DNA from: Sphingorhabdus contaminans
Lineage (GTDB): Bacteria > Pseudomonadota > Alphaproteobacteria > Sphingomonadales > Sphingomonadaceae
Direction of reading: 5' to 3'
Assembly: GCF_007280415.1 (NCBI RefSeq)
Contig: NZ_VKKU01000001.1
Coordinates: 1,612,001 to 1,676,000, forward strand
Length of the DNA stretch: 64,000 nt
The notes under the pieces are model-generated. The model had not been told where the DNA came from and made no database searches. It was given only the letters and a program-made list of their open reading frames with translations. Below, piece after piece: positions 44,473 through 54,406 of this stretch. The position numbers and the translations under genes were made by a program. Position 1 is the stretch's first letter, and every line of letters begins with the position of its first letter.

Positions 44473-46122
44473 GTGGCGGCAACAGCCAAGAACAGGGAGA
44501 TGGATGTGAGTGAAACGGTCGAAAGCGCCAAAGAAAACGCTGGACCCACGCCGGAAACTCCTGCCCGGGAAGCGACCGGATATAGCTGGTATGTCTTGAC
44601 CGTTCTGGTTGTTGTCTACATTCTCAATTTTATTGATCGTCAGATCGTCAGCATTTTGGCCGTTGATATCAAGGCCGACCTCGGACTGACCGACTCCGAT
44701 ATGGGCTTTCTTGGAGGCGCAGCTTTTGCAGTATTCTATGCGCTTTTCGGCATACCGCTGGGACGTCTTGCGGACAATTGGAACAGGGTTCGGCTACTTT
44801 CGATAGGTCTAGCGTTGTGGTCCCTGATGACGGCGCTTTCGGGATTTGCTCGCAACCAAATCGAATTGACGCTGGCCCGTATGGGGGTTGGCATTGGCGA
44901 GGCGACGGCGAGCCCAACTGCCTATTCCCTTATTTCCGACTATTTTCCGAAGCGGCAGAGAGCGACTGCTCTCGCCATATATTCTTCCGGCCTATATATC
45001 GGCGGCGGCGTGTCCCTGTTCATCGGTGCGCTCATTGTACAGGCTTGGAATAACGCATATCCCAACGGCGGCCCCCTTAACCTCGTGGGTTGGCAAGCAG
45101 CATTTCTAGCGGTCGGTATTCCCGGTATATTGGTTGCGTTGTGGGTATCCAGCTTGCGCGAACCGGTGCGCGGCGCGATGGACGGGTTAGCTGCGACAAG
45201 CCATGAAAGCCCATTTCGCGCTTTTTTCAGCGACCTTTCTATGATTGTGCCACCTTTTACGCTTTATGGCGCGTGGCAGCGCGGGCCGGTTGCCCTTGCC
45301 ATTAACCTGTTGACTGCGTCGGCTATCGCCGCATTCGCCGCATGGATGATAGATCTGACGGGCAACTTACCTCAATGGTCCGCGGTCGGCTTTGGATATT
45401 ATGCAGTATTTTCATGGGCTTCGACTTTGCGCGCGAAAGATCCCGCAACCTTTCGGCTAATCTGGGGAACGCCCGCCTTTATCTGCACGACCCTAGGCTA
45501 TGGACTGGTTTCGCTGGCAGCCTACGCACTGTCATTCTGGTCGGCACCTTATGCGGAGATCGTTCTCAAGCTTCCGAAACAAGAGCTAGCCTTTATCTTG
45601 GGCGCCAATGGCGCGTTAGCTGGATTTTTAGGAGTTATTATTGGAGGTCGTGTTGCCGACGGTTTGCGGGCTAAGTATCCGGCAGGCCGCATTCTGGTCA
45701 TCATCCTTGGCGTGGTTGGACCCATTGTTCCTATCTGGATCGGCTACACCACAGAAGACTCAACTCTGTTTTACGCAATGAATTTCTTGGCCGGTATGTT
45801 GGGCGCGACTGCCCTTGGCGCTGCTGCGGCGACTACGCAGGATCTGGTCCTGCCCCGTATGCGCGGTACAGCTACAGCAGCCTTCTTTTTGGGCACAACT
45901 CTCGTCGGGTTGTCCTTTGGACCTTACATGGTCGGGCAGATTTCGGATCTGGCAGGAACAATGATTGATGGCAAACTGGTGGGCAACTTACGCATCGGCA
46001 TCCTGTCACTGATTGCGGTCGCTCCGATCGCGTTGGCGTTACTTGTATCCGCGTACCGCCTTGTTCCTAAGGCCGAAGCAAGCATTGTAGAACGTGCACG
46101 TGATGCAGGAGAACTCATTTAA
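44473..46122 (+). CDS. MFS transporter (spinster-like)
   Basis: A 549-residue, 12-helix carrier. The motif-A-like GIPLGRLADNWNRVRLLSIG and NFIDRQIVSILAVDIKADLG near the first helix match the spinster/sugar-phosphate branch often found in sphingomonads. A large insertion is present between helices 6 and 8. The substrate is unknown. The start is uncertain: GTG 44473, ATG 44500 and GTG 44506 are in frame; GGGAG at 44495-44499 best suits GTG 44506. An AT-rich palindrome includes the stop. Confidence 0.88.
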   Translation: MAATAKNREMDVSETVESAKENAGPTPETPAREATGYSWYVLTVLVVVYILNFIDRQIVSILAVDIKADLGLTDSDMGFLGGAAFAVFYALFGIPLGRLADNWNRVRLLSIGLALWSLMTALSGFARNQIELTLARMGVGIGEATASPTAYSLISDYFPKRQRATALAIYSSGLYIGGGVSLFIGALIVQAWNNAYPNGGPLNLVGWQAAFLAVGIPGILVALWVSSLREPVRGAMDGLAATSHESPFRAFFSDLSMIVPPFTLYGAWQRGPVALAINLLTASAIAAFAAWMIDLTGNLPQWSAVGFGYYAVFSWASTLRAKDPATFRLIWGTPAFICTTLGYGLVSLAAYALSFWSAPYAEIVLKLPKQELAFILGANGALAGFLGVIIGGRVADGLRAKYPAGRILVIILGVVGPIVPIWIGYTTEDSTLFYAMNFLAGMLGATALGAAAATTQDLVLPRMRGTATAAFFLGTTLVGLSFGPYMVGQISDLAGTMIDGKLVGNLRIGILSLIAVAPIALALLVSAYRLVPKAEASIVERARDAGELI

Positions 46123-46136
46123 TCGCTCGATTAAAT
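46117..46136. terminator. palindrome spanning the MFS stop codon
   Basis: ATTTAATCG and CGATTAAAT arms, 2-nt centre, perfect over 9 bp. AT-rich, so a weak terminator or a protein-binding site. Confidence 0.35.
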
Positions 46137-46202
46137 TCTGCTTGACCCTAACGTCAACTTGGTGTCTCTACTGACCATCAACGATACTATCTGGAGAGTC
46201 AC

Positions 46203-47357
46203 ATGTCGCTCGATACCATCCCTCGTTCAGCATATAATGAAGACCACGAAGCCTTTCGCCAATCGGTTCGACAATTCCTGCTGAAAGAGGTCGCACCTCA
46301 CGCAAAACAGTGGCAGGAAGATGGTATCGTCCCCAAATCCATTTGGCCCAAAGCGGGAGAGGTTGGTCTGTTGTGCCCAACGGTGCCCGTTGAATATGGC
46401 GGTATGGGCTTGGATTTTGGATATAATGCGATCGTAGATGAAGAATCCGCCTATTATGGCGGTGCGGCGACCGGCTTCTCTTTACAGTCCGACATCGTTG
46501 TAAATTATCTCGTCAGCTACGGCAGTGAAGAGCAGAAAAAACATTGGCTCCCCAAGATGATTTCCGGTGAAGTTATCACTGCGATCGCTATGACCGAGCC
46601 TGGAACTGGCTCTGACCTGCAAGGTATGAAAACCAGCGCGCGCAAGGATGGCAACCATTATGTCATCAACGGCAGCAAGACCTACATTACCAATGGTCAG
46701 AACGCGGATCTCATTCTTGTGTGTGTGAAAACAGACACTGAAATTCAGCCAGCTTGGAAAGGCATGTCCATCATTTTGGTCGAAGCGGACCGGGAAGGTT
46801 TCAAGCGTGGCCGCAATCTCGATAAAATCGGCATGGATGAGGCTGATACGTCCGAACTATTCTTTGAAGATGTGCGTGTCCCGATGACCAATTGCCTCGG
46901 TGAGGAAGGCAAAGGCTTTATTTATCTCATGAGCGAGCTACCCCAAGAACGCCTTTCAATCGCTGTTTCTACAATGGCTAGCACTCAAAAGGCTTTTGAT
47001 GAGACGGTTGCCTTCGCGCGCGAGCGTATAGTTTTTGGTAAGCCCTTACTCGATTTCCAGAATACACGGTTCGTATTGGCCGACATCAAGGCGAAGCTTC
47101 AGGTTGGTTGGGCTCACCTGGATTGGGCGCTAAACCGCCATTATAAAAAAGAACTCACTCCTGAAGAGGGTGCTGCTGCAAAGCTTTGGCACACCGATCT
47201 TCAGTGGGAAGTCATGGACGCTTGCCTTCAGTTGCACGGTGGCGCAGGCTACATGAACGAATATCCAATCGCCCGTATGTGGCGTGGCGCACGCGTAAGC
47301 CGTATTTTCGGCGGTACAAACGAAATCATGAAAGAGTTGATCGGCCGGAGCTTGTAG
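46203..47357 (+). CDS. acyl-CoA dehydrogenase
   Basis: A FAD enzyme (384 residues) that oxidises acyl-CoA to enoyl-CoA in beta-oxidation. Seen: AMTEPGTGSDLQGMKTSARKD (signature 1, near residue 135) and QLHGGAGYMNEYPIARMWRG (signature 2, near residue 345), the latter containing the catalytic Glu position. IFGGTNEIMKELIGR ends the chain. CTGGAGAG precedes the ATG. The neighbouring thioesterase and crotonase genes suggest a shared acyl-CoA pathway. Confidence 0.95.
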   Translation: MSLDTIPRSAYNEDHEAFRQSVRQFLLKEVAPHAKQWQEDGIVPKSIWPKAGEVGLLCPTVPVEYGGMGLDFGYNAIVDEESAYYGGAATGFSLQSDIVVNYLVSYGSEEQKKHWLPKMISGEVITAIAMTEPGTGSDLQGMKTSARKDGNHYVINGSKTYITNGQNADLILVCVKTDTEIQPAWKGMSIILVEADREGFKRGRNLDKIGMDEADTSELFFEDVRVPMTNCLGEEGKGFIYLMSELPQERLSIAVSTMASTQKAFDETVAFARERIVFGKPLLDFQNTRFVLADIKAKLQVGWAHLDWALNRHYKKELTPEEGAAAKLWHTDLQWEVMDACLQLHGGAGYMNEYPIARMWRGARVSRIFGGTNEIMKELIGRSL

Positions 47358-47482
47358 GTCGCCAAATCCATCACGCAATTCCCGAATTTGTCAGACGCGT
47401 ACACTGACAATTCGGGATAATGCGTTATGGCCGCGCCCGCTGAATGCGATTCGGTGCGAATAATGTTTTGAAAGTTTTGAGA

Positions 47483-47914
47483 ATGCCCAAACCACAGCCT
47501 TGGCAACTTGATCCCGCCAGCTACCCTTTCAGCCATCGCACCGAAACGAGATTTGCTGACATGGATGTGTTGGGGCACATAAACAATGTGTCGATGGCAG
47601 GTCTGTTTGAACATGGCCGTGGAATGTTCAACCATGCAATTGAAGTGCAACGCCGGGCTGCGGGACAGCGCTGGCTAATCGTGAGCGTATCCCTAGACTA
47701 TATTGCGGAAGCCCATTTTCCAGAGCATGTAGATGTCGCCAGCGGCATTCTTAGAATCGGCAACAGCAGTTGGGACATTGCTTCCGCTGCATTCCAGGGC
47801 GGCCAATGTAAGGCGACGTGTATTACGACAATAGTTTTAACTGACACCAACGGCCCAACCACCATCAACGCAGATTTGCATAGGGAATTTCAGCGGTTGA
47901 CCGTTAAAAAGTGA
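47483..47914 (+). CDS. hotdog acyl-CoA thioesterase (4HBT-like)
   Basis: A 143-residue hotdog protein. RTETRFADMDVLGHINNVSM near residue 20 contains the Asp of the 4-hydroxybenzoyl-CoA thioesterase active site (FADMDVLGHINN). The ATG at 47483 is the natural start; an in-frame codon 39 nt earlier is unsupported. It follows the acyl-CoA dehydrogenase on the same strand. Its TGA abuts the stop of the convergent crotonase gene. Confidence 0.85.
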   Translation: MPKPQPWQLDPASYPFSHRTETRFADMDVLGHINNVSMAGLFEHGRGMFNHAIEVQRRAAGQRWLIVSVSLDYIAEAHFPEHVDVASGILRIGNSSWDIASAAFQGGQCKATCITTIVLTDTNGPTTINADLHREFQRLTVKK

Positions 47915-48715
47915 TCAATCTTTAAAATTTGCTGTACGTTTTAACATCTGAGACATCACAGCCTCGATTTGGTTAGGTGTCCGGATTACGCGGTTCTGCC
48001 GGACGCTTTCCGACATCAATATCTCATCTTCACTTAAATCCGTATATTCGTTGAACAGGGCTTTAGCCTCACGCATAGCCTCAGGATTTCTGTTCGCAAT
48101 TTCCCGCGCAATCGCCATGGCTCGTGCGTGCGGATTATCATCAACGTAAGTCGCAAATCCTAGCGTCAGTGCATCCAAACCGGAAAATTCCCTATTCGTA
48201 TATGTCAACTCCCGGAGCACGTCTTCACGCACCATGCCTCGCCAAAGAGCATAACCTCCCATATCGGGAATCAGTCCCCATTTCATCTCCATGACCGCCA
48301 TCCGCGCATCGGGGGCAACAATACGAAAGTCGGCACCACTCGCAATTTGAAGCCCGCCTCCAAAGCATACTCCATGGACTGCCGCGATAACCGGCATGGG
48401 CAATTTGCGCCAAAGCATAGCAACTTGCTGAAAAGTGTTTGCATTACCATGCGTGCGTTCAACTAAACTTTTTGCTCCGCCGCCGCTCGCGCTTGCACCG
48501 CCACCTTTCATACTTTCCATATCAAGCCCGGCACAAAAACTACGTCCCTCACCCGATAAAACAACGACACGAATTCCCTGCATAGATGCGATCCGTTCAC
48601 CGACCGCAATAATTCCTTCGAACATAGCAGGGTCCAGAGCATTCATTTTATCCGCCCGGGTCAGTCGCACATCTGCAACATGGTTTTCGACGGTTATGCT
48701 TACACGTTCATTCAT
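47915..48715 (-). CDS. crotonase-family enoyl-CoA hydratase/isomerase
   Basis: A 266-residue crotonase-fold enzyme acting on acyl-CoA thioesters. Seen: VVLSGEGRSFCAGLDMESM for the first oxyanion hole (near residue 60) and MPVIAAVHGVCFGGGLQIAS for the second (near residue 110). Catalytic residue positions suggest hydratase or isomerase but do not settle the reaction. Its ATG overlaps the stop of the upstream isomerase gene (ATGA). Confidence 0.9.
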   Translation of the reverse strand: MNERVSITVENHVADVRLTRADKMNALDPAMFEGIIAVGERIASMQGIRVVVLSGEGRSFCAGLDMESMKGGGASASGGGAKSLVERTHGNANTFQQVAMLWRKLPMPVIAAVHGVCFGGGLQIASGADFRIVAPDARMAVMEMKWGLIPDMGGYALWRGMVREDVLRELTYTNREFSGLDALTLGFATYVDDNPHARAMAIAREIANRNPEAMREAKALFNEYTDLSEDEILMSESVRQNRVIRTPNQIEAVMSQMLKRTANFKD

Positions 48716-49332
48716 GCAGACTTTTCCTTCAAAGCAAATTCCACAAGTGGCAACTGGTCGTTGCCGAAATACATTTTAGTTGTGTCGACGAAGATCGTTG
48801 GCGACCCATAACCGCCGCGCGCTATTACTTCCTCAGTATTTGCGCGGAGCAGCGACTTCACCTCATCGGTCTGCGCCGCAGCCTTCATGGCTTCTCCGTC
48901 CAATCCTGCTGCGTTTGCTACCGCAACTAGAATGTCCGGATCGTCAAGATTTTCTTCGCGCCCGAAATAGCTTTCAAATGCTGCCTTTGTAAAAGTGCTA
49001 AGCGCCGACATGTCGTCTGCCAACGTACATGCCATGCGCATGGCGTGCACGCTTTTCGCTGGGTGAAATTGCGAGGGGAAACGCAATGGAACTCCCGTCA
49101 ATGCAGCCCAGTCTTTAAGCACGCGCCAGCTGTGTATCAATTTGCGATTATCCGTATCTTCGCGTGCGGCATAGACCGACTGGTTCACGGCGTTGAAGAC
49201 CCCGCCAACCAATATCGGTCGCAGACGCGCTGTTGCACCCGTTCTTGCCAAAACATTTTGCAAATTGGTAAAGGCCAAATAGGTCCAAGGACTGGAAAGA
49301 TCATAAAAAAATTCAACCCGATCGCCTGGCAT
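48712..49332 (-). CDS. 2-hydroxychromene-2-carboxylate isomerase family protein
   Basis: A 206-residue, DsbA-fold, glutathione-transferase-kappa-like protein. VEFFYDLSSPWTYLAF at the N-terminus carries the Ser that replaces the DsbA active Cys, and RGGYGSPTIFVDTTKMYFGN is the later family motif. HCCA isomerases act in naphthalene-type degradation, but many homologues occur outside such clusters, as here. The ATG at 49332 has AGGAG at a normal distance. It is coupled to the crotonase gene. Confidence 0.88.
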   Translation of the reverse strand: MPGDRVEFFYDLSSPWTYLAFTNLQNVLARTGATARLRPILVGGVFNAVNQSVYAAREDTDNRKLIHSWRVLKDWAALTGVPLRFPSQFHPAKSVHAMRMACTLADDMSALSTFTKAAFESYFGREENLDDPDILVAVANAAGLDGEAMKAAAQTDEVKSLLRANTEEVIARGGYGSPTIFVDTTKMYFGNDQLPLVEFALKEKSA

Positions 49333-49556
49333 ATGGGCCTCTCCTTTGCATCGGTTCATACCATCCGTAGCTTTTTAATGAAGCAATTAGTTATCAAAGA
49401 ACAAAGATTGGAATGTTCCAACGCTTGTCGGCGAATTTACACATTTGGCCGCATGTGACGATATACAGCCCACGTCTTAAATTGACTTTAACCATATCGC
49501 GTCACAGGGGATGGGGATAATATTCCGTCCAATTTGGATTAGGACAGGGGTCGCTT

Positions 49557-51128
49557 ATGTTTGAAGGCAAAGATTTGCGCTTTGCCAGTGCTGGGGTGGG
49601 AGGTAGCGTCGCACTTGCGGACGCTATGGTCATACCCTTGCGCCAAACAGCTGTCAGGTCTTGGATCGACCGCATCGGAGAACTCGACCTCGTTCCGGAC
49701 TTAGGCGAAGATGTCGGATCTATCCGTTGGTTTCGCGGACTCGGGACACTTACTGCATTAAGCGTGTGCGCACTTGCATTGCTGCCAGATTTCGGACCAG
49801 TTTTTGGTGCACAGCCGGCATTGCCAACAGAGGCTGAGTTTGAAGAAGCCCGTGCGCAAATGATCATGCCGATCGCATTTGGCAGCGACAGCGGCAAGCG
49901 TATGGCTGCAACAGACACAGTTGTCGCGTTAGCGGGCAGTCCGGAACGTCCGCGGATTGAATTGACAGCCACTCTTGGCCGCGGGGACAGCTTTTCCCGA
50001 GTTCTTCAACGCGCAGGCGTAGGGGGCGGCGAAGCTAGTTTAGTTACATCAATGGTGTCGAGCGCAACGCCCTTGAACGGTATTGAGCCTGGCACCCCGA
50101 TCGATATCGTGTTGGGCAAGAGAACGACTAAAAATGTTGCGCGTCCGCTGGAATCTGTCGCCTTTCGAGCCCGGTTTGATCTGAACTTGGAAGTAAGTCG
50201 AAGCGGAAACAGTTTGCAACTTATTCGCAAACCCATTGCCGTTGACGACACACCGTTACGTATCAGAGGTGTGATAGGCGATAGTCTGTATCGCTCGGCG
50301 CGCGCTGCTGGAGCACCCGCAACCGCGATTCAGGATTATCTGAAGGTGATTTCGGGCAGAACATCCCTGTCCACGCTACGCTCCAGCGATGAATTTGACA
50401 TCATTGTGGATTACAAACGCGCAGAGACCGGCGAAGTCAAAGTTGGAAATCTCCTTTATGCAGGGGTCGATCGTGAAGGTCGATCTGCAATCCAGATGCT
50501 AAAGTGGACCGTAGGCGAGACATCTCAGTGGTTTGAAGCTTCCGGTGTCGGTGAATCTCGAGGTGCACTGAGCAGGCCTGTCAATGGCGCAATTACATCC
50601 GGATTCGGAATGCGTCGTCATCCAATATTGGGCTATAGTCGTATGCACAGCGGTCTTGATTTCAAGGCCAGTTATGGCACTCCAATTTACGCCGTTACCG
50701 ATGGGACTGTTGCTTTCGCCGGTCGCAAAGGTGGATATGGGAATTTTGTACAGCTGAACCACGGCGGCGGTCTGGCATCGGGATATGGCCACATGAGCCG
50801 CTTTGCCGTAACCGCCGGCACACGTGTCCGGCGGGGTCAAATCATTGGCTATGTTGGATCAACCGGGCTTTCGACCGGTCCGCATCTGCACTATGAACTA
50901 TATCGTGGCGGTAGGGCTGTGAACCCGATGTCTGTGAAGTTTACGCAGCGCGCACAGTTGTCCGGAAACGATCTGGCACGATTCAAAGGGCGATTGAATA
51001 GCTTGAAATCAGTCAAGGCGGGGGCGGCACTTGCTCCTTTGCGACCTACCGAGCGTGTTCAGGAAAAACCGAAGCGCGAAATTGATCGGCTGACGCAAAA
51101 CATGGATGGTCGCCCTCCACGCGGATAA
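49557..51128 (+). CDS. M23 family metallopeptidase
   Basis: A 523-residue, membrane-anchored peptidoglycan hydrolase-type protein. One helix near residues 65-80 (LTALSVCALALLPDFG) is followed by a long periplasmic part with an OapA/LysM-like region (ELTATLGRGDSFSRVLQRAG), then the M23 domain: RMHSGLDFKASYGTPI (HxxxD zinc ligands, near residue 365) and STGPHLHYELYRGG (HxH). The catalytic residues look intact. Residues beyond 470 are basic. AGGGG precedes the ATG. It may trim the septum or act as an EnvC/MepM-like enzyme. Confidence 0.93.
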   Translation: MFEGKDLRFASAGVGGSVALADAMVIPLRQTAVRSWIDRIGELDLVPDLGEDVGSIRWFRGLGTLTALSVCALALLPDFGPVFGAQPALPTEAEFEEARAQMIMPIAFGSDSGKRMAATDTVVALAGSPERPRIELTATLGRGDSFSRVLQRAGVGGGEASLVTSMVSSATPLNGIEPGTPIDIVLGKRTTKNVARPLESVAFRARFDLNLEVSRSGNSLQLIRKPIAVDDTPLRIRGVIGDSLYRSARAAGAPATAIQDYLKVISGRTSLSTLRSSDEFDIIVDYKRAETGEVKVGNLLYAGVDREGRSAIQMLKWTVGETSQWFEASGVGESRGALSRPVNGAITSGFGMRRHPILGYSRMHSGLDFKASYGTPIYAVTDGTVAFAGRKGGYGNFVQLNHGGGLASGYGHMSRFAVTAGTRVRRGQIIGYVGSTGLSTGPHLHYELYRGGRAVNPMSVKFTQRAQLSGNDLARFKGRLNSLKSVKAGAALAPLRPTERVQEKPKREIDRLTQNMDGRPPRG

Positions 51129-51167
51129 TCCGTTGAGCATAATGGATTGCTTCGCTAGACAACGGTC

Positions 51168-52175
51168 ATGAGTGACTTTGCAAGTTTTCCAAACACCCGC
51201 ATGCGGCGCAGTCGTGTCGCATCGTGGAGCCGTAAGATGGTGGCGGAAACGACACTCGATTCTTCCGACTTAATCTGGCCTTTGTTTATTACAGAAGGTG
51301 TCTCCGTCGAGGAACCGATAGCTGCATTGCCAGGGGTATCCCGTTGGTCAGTAGACAATATAGTCAACCGGGCAGCAGAGGCTATAGCGCTCGGCATTCC
51401 TTGCATCGCATTGTTTCCAAACACCCAGACCGATCGCCGAAGCAATGACGGCGATGAAGCATTGAACCCCGATAATCTGATGTGCCGGGCGATCCGGGCC
51501 ATTAAGGCTGCACATGGCGACGCAATTGGAGTGCTTACGGACGTGGCGCTAGACCCTTATACAGCACATGGCCAGGACGGGTTGATTGATGAATCGGGCT
51601 ATGTTCTGAATGACGAAACTGTTGCTGTTTTAGTTGACCAAGCGGTTAACCAGGCAAATGCTGGGGCGGACATCATCGCACCCAGCGATATGATGGACGG
51701 CCGTATTGGTGCAATCCGTAAAGCACTGGAAATGAACGGTCACTCCAACGTGCAAATCATGTCCTATGCCGCAAAATATGCCAGTGCCTTTTACGGACCT
51801 TTCCGCGACGCTGTTGGCTCACGCGGCCTGCTAAAAGGCGAAAAAAAGGGTTATCAAATGGATCCCGCGAATAGTGATGAAGCTCTGCGCGAAGTTGCCA
51901 TGGATATTTCCGAAGGCGCCGATAGCGTGATGGTCAAGCCGGGTCTGCCTTATCTCGACATTATTCGCCGCGTCAGGGACCGTTTCGAAGTACCCGTTTT
52001 TGCGTATCAGGTGTCCGGTGAATACGCCATGATAGAAGCTGCCGCTGCCGTCGGGGCCGGTGACCGAGATGCACTGGTTTTGGAAACTTTGACGGCGTTT
52101 AAGCGGGCTGGCTGCTCGGGCATACTCACTTACCATGCAGCGCATGCAGCACGACTACTTCGGACGAATACATGA
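51168..52175 (+). CDS. hemB: delta-aminolevulinic acid dehydratase (porphobilinogen synthase)
   Basis: Condenses two 5-aminolevulinate molecules to porphobilinogen in haem and cobalamin synthesis. The 335-residue protein has the two Schiff-base lysines (YAAKYASAFYGPF near residue 205 and VMVKPGLPYLD near residue 258). The metal region reads DVALDPYTAHGQDG, without the zinc cysteines, so this is the Mg-dependent type usual in alphaproteobacteria. Its stop overlaps the next start (ATGA). Confidence 0.97.
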   Translation: MSDFASFPNTRMRRSRVASWSRKMVAETTLDSSDLIWPLFITEGVSVEEPIAALPGVSRWSVDNIVNRAAEAIALGIPCIALFPNTQTDRRSNDGDEALNPDNLMCRAIRAIKAAHGDAIGVLTDVALDPYTAHGQDGLIDESGYVLNDETVAVLVDQAVNQANAGADIIAPSDMMDGRIGAIRKALEMNGHSNVQIMSYAAKYASAFYGPFRDAVGSRGLLKGEKKGYQMDPANSDEALREVAMDISEGADSVMVKPGLPYLDIIRRVRDRFEVPVFAYQVSGEYAMIEAAAAVGAGDRDALVLETLTAFKRAGCSGILTYHAAHAARLLRTNT

Positions 52176-54406
52176 CCGCACGCACCTTGGGTGACAGCAG
52201 GGTGCTGTTCCTCGTGACGATATTGACTGGCAGCTTTCTGCTTTTCTTGGTGCAACCTATGATTGCACGCATGGCATTGCCACGTCTGGGCGGCGCACCC
52301 GCGGTTTGGAACAGCGCGATGCTGGTATATCAGGCATTGTTATTGGCCGGCTATGCTTATGCCCATCGCCTTTCACGTGCTTCGCCGAGGCGACAGGTCA
52401 TCATTCACATTGCTCTTTTTGCATTCGCCATCTTGTGGTTGCCCATCGGCCTTGCGGATTTGCATCCTCCGGCAGACGGATCGCCGATTTTCTGGGTTCC
52501 TTGGTTATTGATTGCATCAATTGGTCCGCTGTTCTTTGTGGTTGCTGCCCAAGCACCGTTAATGCAGCGGTGGTACAGCATGTCGGGAAACCAGGGTGAA
52601 CCCTATGCGCTCTATGCTGCGTCCAACATCGGGAGTTTTGGCGGACTTATTGCCTATCCGATTCTGGTGGAACCCTTTGCGACTATCCAAAGCCAAAAGT
52701 GGATTTGGAGCGGCATTTACATTGCGTTGCTGGGATTAGTCTGTGCTTGCGCAGCGATGATATGGCGTAATGCGGGGGCCAGTTCTGCAGCCCCTGAGGA
52801 TTCAACCGACCACTTGCCAATCGGATGGCGGCGCCGGCTCTACTGGGTTGTTTTGGCCGCCGTTCCATCGGGATTAATGCTATCGACAACATCGCATCTG
52901 ACTACCGATCTGATGGCAATGCCGCTCATTTGGGTTATTCCGCTCGGTATCTACCTGCTCAGTTTCAGTGTCGCGTTCGCTGACAATCAAAAGCCAGCCT
53001 ATTGGATTAGTCGATTTGCCCCGGTCGTGTTGATTATCTCGGCAGCCTTCGTCTTCATCGTTTGGGGCAAGGCGGCGATCGGCGGCTTAACCGCCAGTTT
53101 GAGCTTGCTCTTCATCGTCGCGGTTGCGCTGCATAATGAAATGTACAGGACTCGTCCTGCGCCTGCACAGCTCACAAGCTTTTATCTCATGATGTCGGTG
53201 GGTGGCGTCTTGGGAGGATTCTTCTGTGCAATTCTTGCGCCTCTTCTTTTTGACTGGACATGGGAGCATCCGATTTTGATTTTAATGGCGGCAGCATTGC
53301 TCCCTGCCATCCCGCTCCTGCATTTGAACGAAAGTGACAAACGACTGCCATTCATCATGGCTGTAATTGGGACGATTGCGCTTGTCCTCGGCCTGTTTGG
53401 CGGCATCACGGAACCTATCGATTCAAGCTTTACCAAGATTGTTCTCGCCGCCACGATTATCACCTTGGGCATCGCTGTGGCCGGGTTTCGGTTGCCATTC
53501 CTGCTTGCTGTTGCGGGTCTGTTGACGATTAATGGCGGCTGGTACAGCGTTCAGCAAAGCCTCGATGGCGTACGAATGCGGAGTTATTTCGGCACGTACA
53601 CTGTAAATGCCAGCGAAAGCGGCCGGGTGCGTTGGCTTAATCACGGTACCACGATGCATGGGATGCAATTGCTGGACGATCCTACCCGCCCAATCAGCTA
53701 TTATCCGGACACATCAGGTGTCGGTATTGCGATGCGAAATGCTCCGCGCCTTTATGGTCCGAACGCGAGTATTGGCGTCGTAGGTCTCGGAACGGGAACT
53801 TTGGCCTGTTATCGCCAGCCTGGGCAAGATTGGCAGTTTTTTGAAATCGATCCTCTGGTCATCGAAATTGCGCGCGAGCGCAGAATTTTTTCATTCCTTG
53901 AAGAATGCGCGCCCGATGTTCCAATCACCCTTGGCGATGCACGCCTGACTTTGACGGCGGTTCCGCAAGGGAAGTTCGATATTTTGGCACTGGATGCTTT
54001 TTCATCTGATTCGATCCCGCTTCACCTTTTGACCAAAGAGGCATTCGCGACGTATCGTAAAGCATTGAAGCCAGACGGCCTCTTGCTTGTCCATATCTCT
54101 AACAGATATATTGACCTAAATCCCGTCGTCGCAGCCGAAGTAAAAGCCAATGGTTGGACCGCCGCCCTGCGTCATGACAGTCCGACCGAGGAACTCATAA
54201 ATCGCGGCAATCGAGCTTCACAATGGATCGCGCTGAGCCGAGATCGTGCAAAACTGGCCGAGCTTACGGGTAAGGTAGATAAGGTGAAAAGCCGCTACTA
54301 TAATCCTGACCAGTGGATTGAACTCGATGCACCTGGAAATACCAGCCCCTGGACAGATAATTATGCATCCGTTCTGCCCCATTTATCTCTTTGGAAAACC
54401 CTATGA
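52172..54406 (+). CDS. membrane-fused spermidine synthase-like protein
   Basis: A 744-residue protein with about 12 membrane helices (residues 1-450) and a cytoplasmic C-terminal spermidine-synthase-like domain. The SAM-type binding motif SIGVVGLGTGTLACY (near residue 535) and EIDPLVIEIAR are visible, followed by DILALDAFSSDSIPLHLLT. Such fusions are widespread, but polyamine synthesis has not been shown for most. It is coupled to hemB and to the carbonic-anhydrase-like gene by 4-nt overlaps, implying one operon. Confidence 0.85.
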   Translation: MTARTLGDSRVLFLVTILTGSFLLFLVQPMIARMALPRLGGAPAVWNSAMLVYQALLLAGYAYAHRLSRASPRRQVIIHIALFAFAILWLPIGLADLHPPADGSPIFWVPWLLIASIGPLFFVVAAQAPLMQRWYSMSGNQGEPYALYAASNIGSFGGLIAYPILVEPFATIQSQKWIWSGIYIALLGLVCACAAMIWRNAGASSAAPEDSTDHLPIGWRRRLYWVVLAAVPSGLMLSTTSHLTTDLMAMPLIWVIPLGIYLLSFSVAFADNQKPAYWISRFAPVVLIISAAFVFIVWGKAAIGGLTASLSLLFIVAVALHNEMYRTRPAPAQLTSFYLMMSVGGVLGGFFCAILAPLLFDWTWEHPILILMAAALLPAIPLLHLNESDKRLPFIMAVIGTIALVLGLFGGITEPIDSSFTKIVLAATIITLGIAVAGFRLPFLLAVAGLLTINGGWYSVQQSLDGVRMRSYFGTYTVNASESGRVRWLNHGTTMHGMQLLDDPTRPISYYPDTSGVGIAMRNAPRLYGPNASIGVVGLGTGTLACYRQPGQDWQFFEIDPLVIEIARERRIFSFLEECAPDVPITLGDARLTLTAVPQGKFDILALDAFSSDSIPLHLLTKEAFATYRKALKPDGLLLVHISNRYIDLNPVVAAEVKANGWTAALRHDSPTEELINRGNRASQWIALSRDRAKLAELTGKVDKVKSRYYNPDQWIELDAPGNTSPWTDNYASVLPHLSLWKTL

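Noticed and set aside
47915-49332. Aromatic (naphthalene-type) degradation cluster from the HCCA isomerase
   Set aside because: No ring-hydroxylating dioxygenase, extradiol dioxygenase or aldolase; the isomerase family is common outside such pathways.
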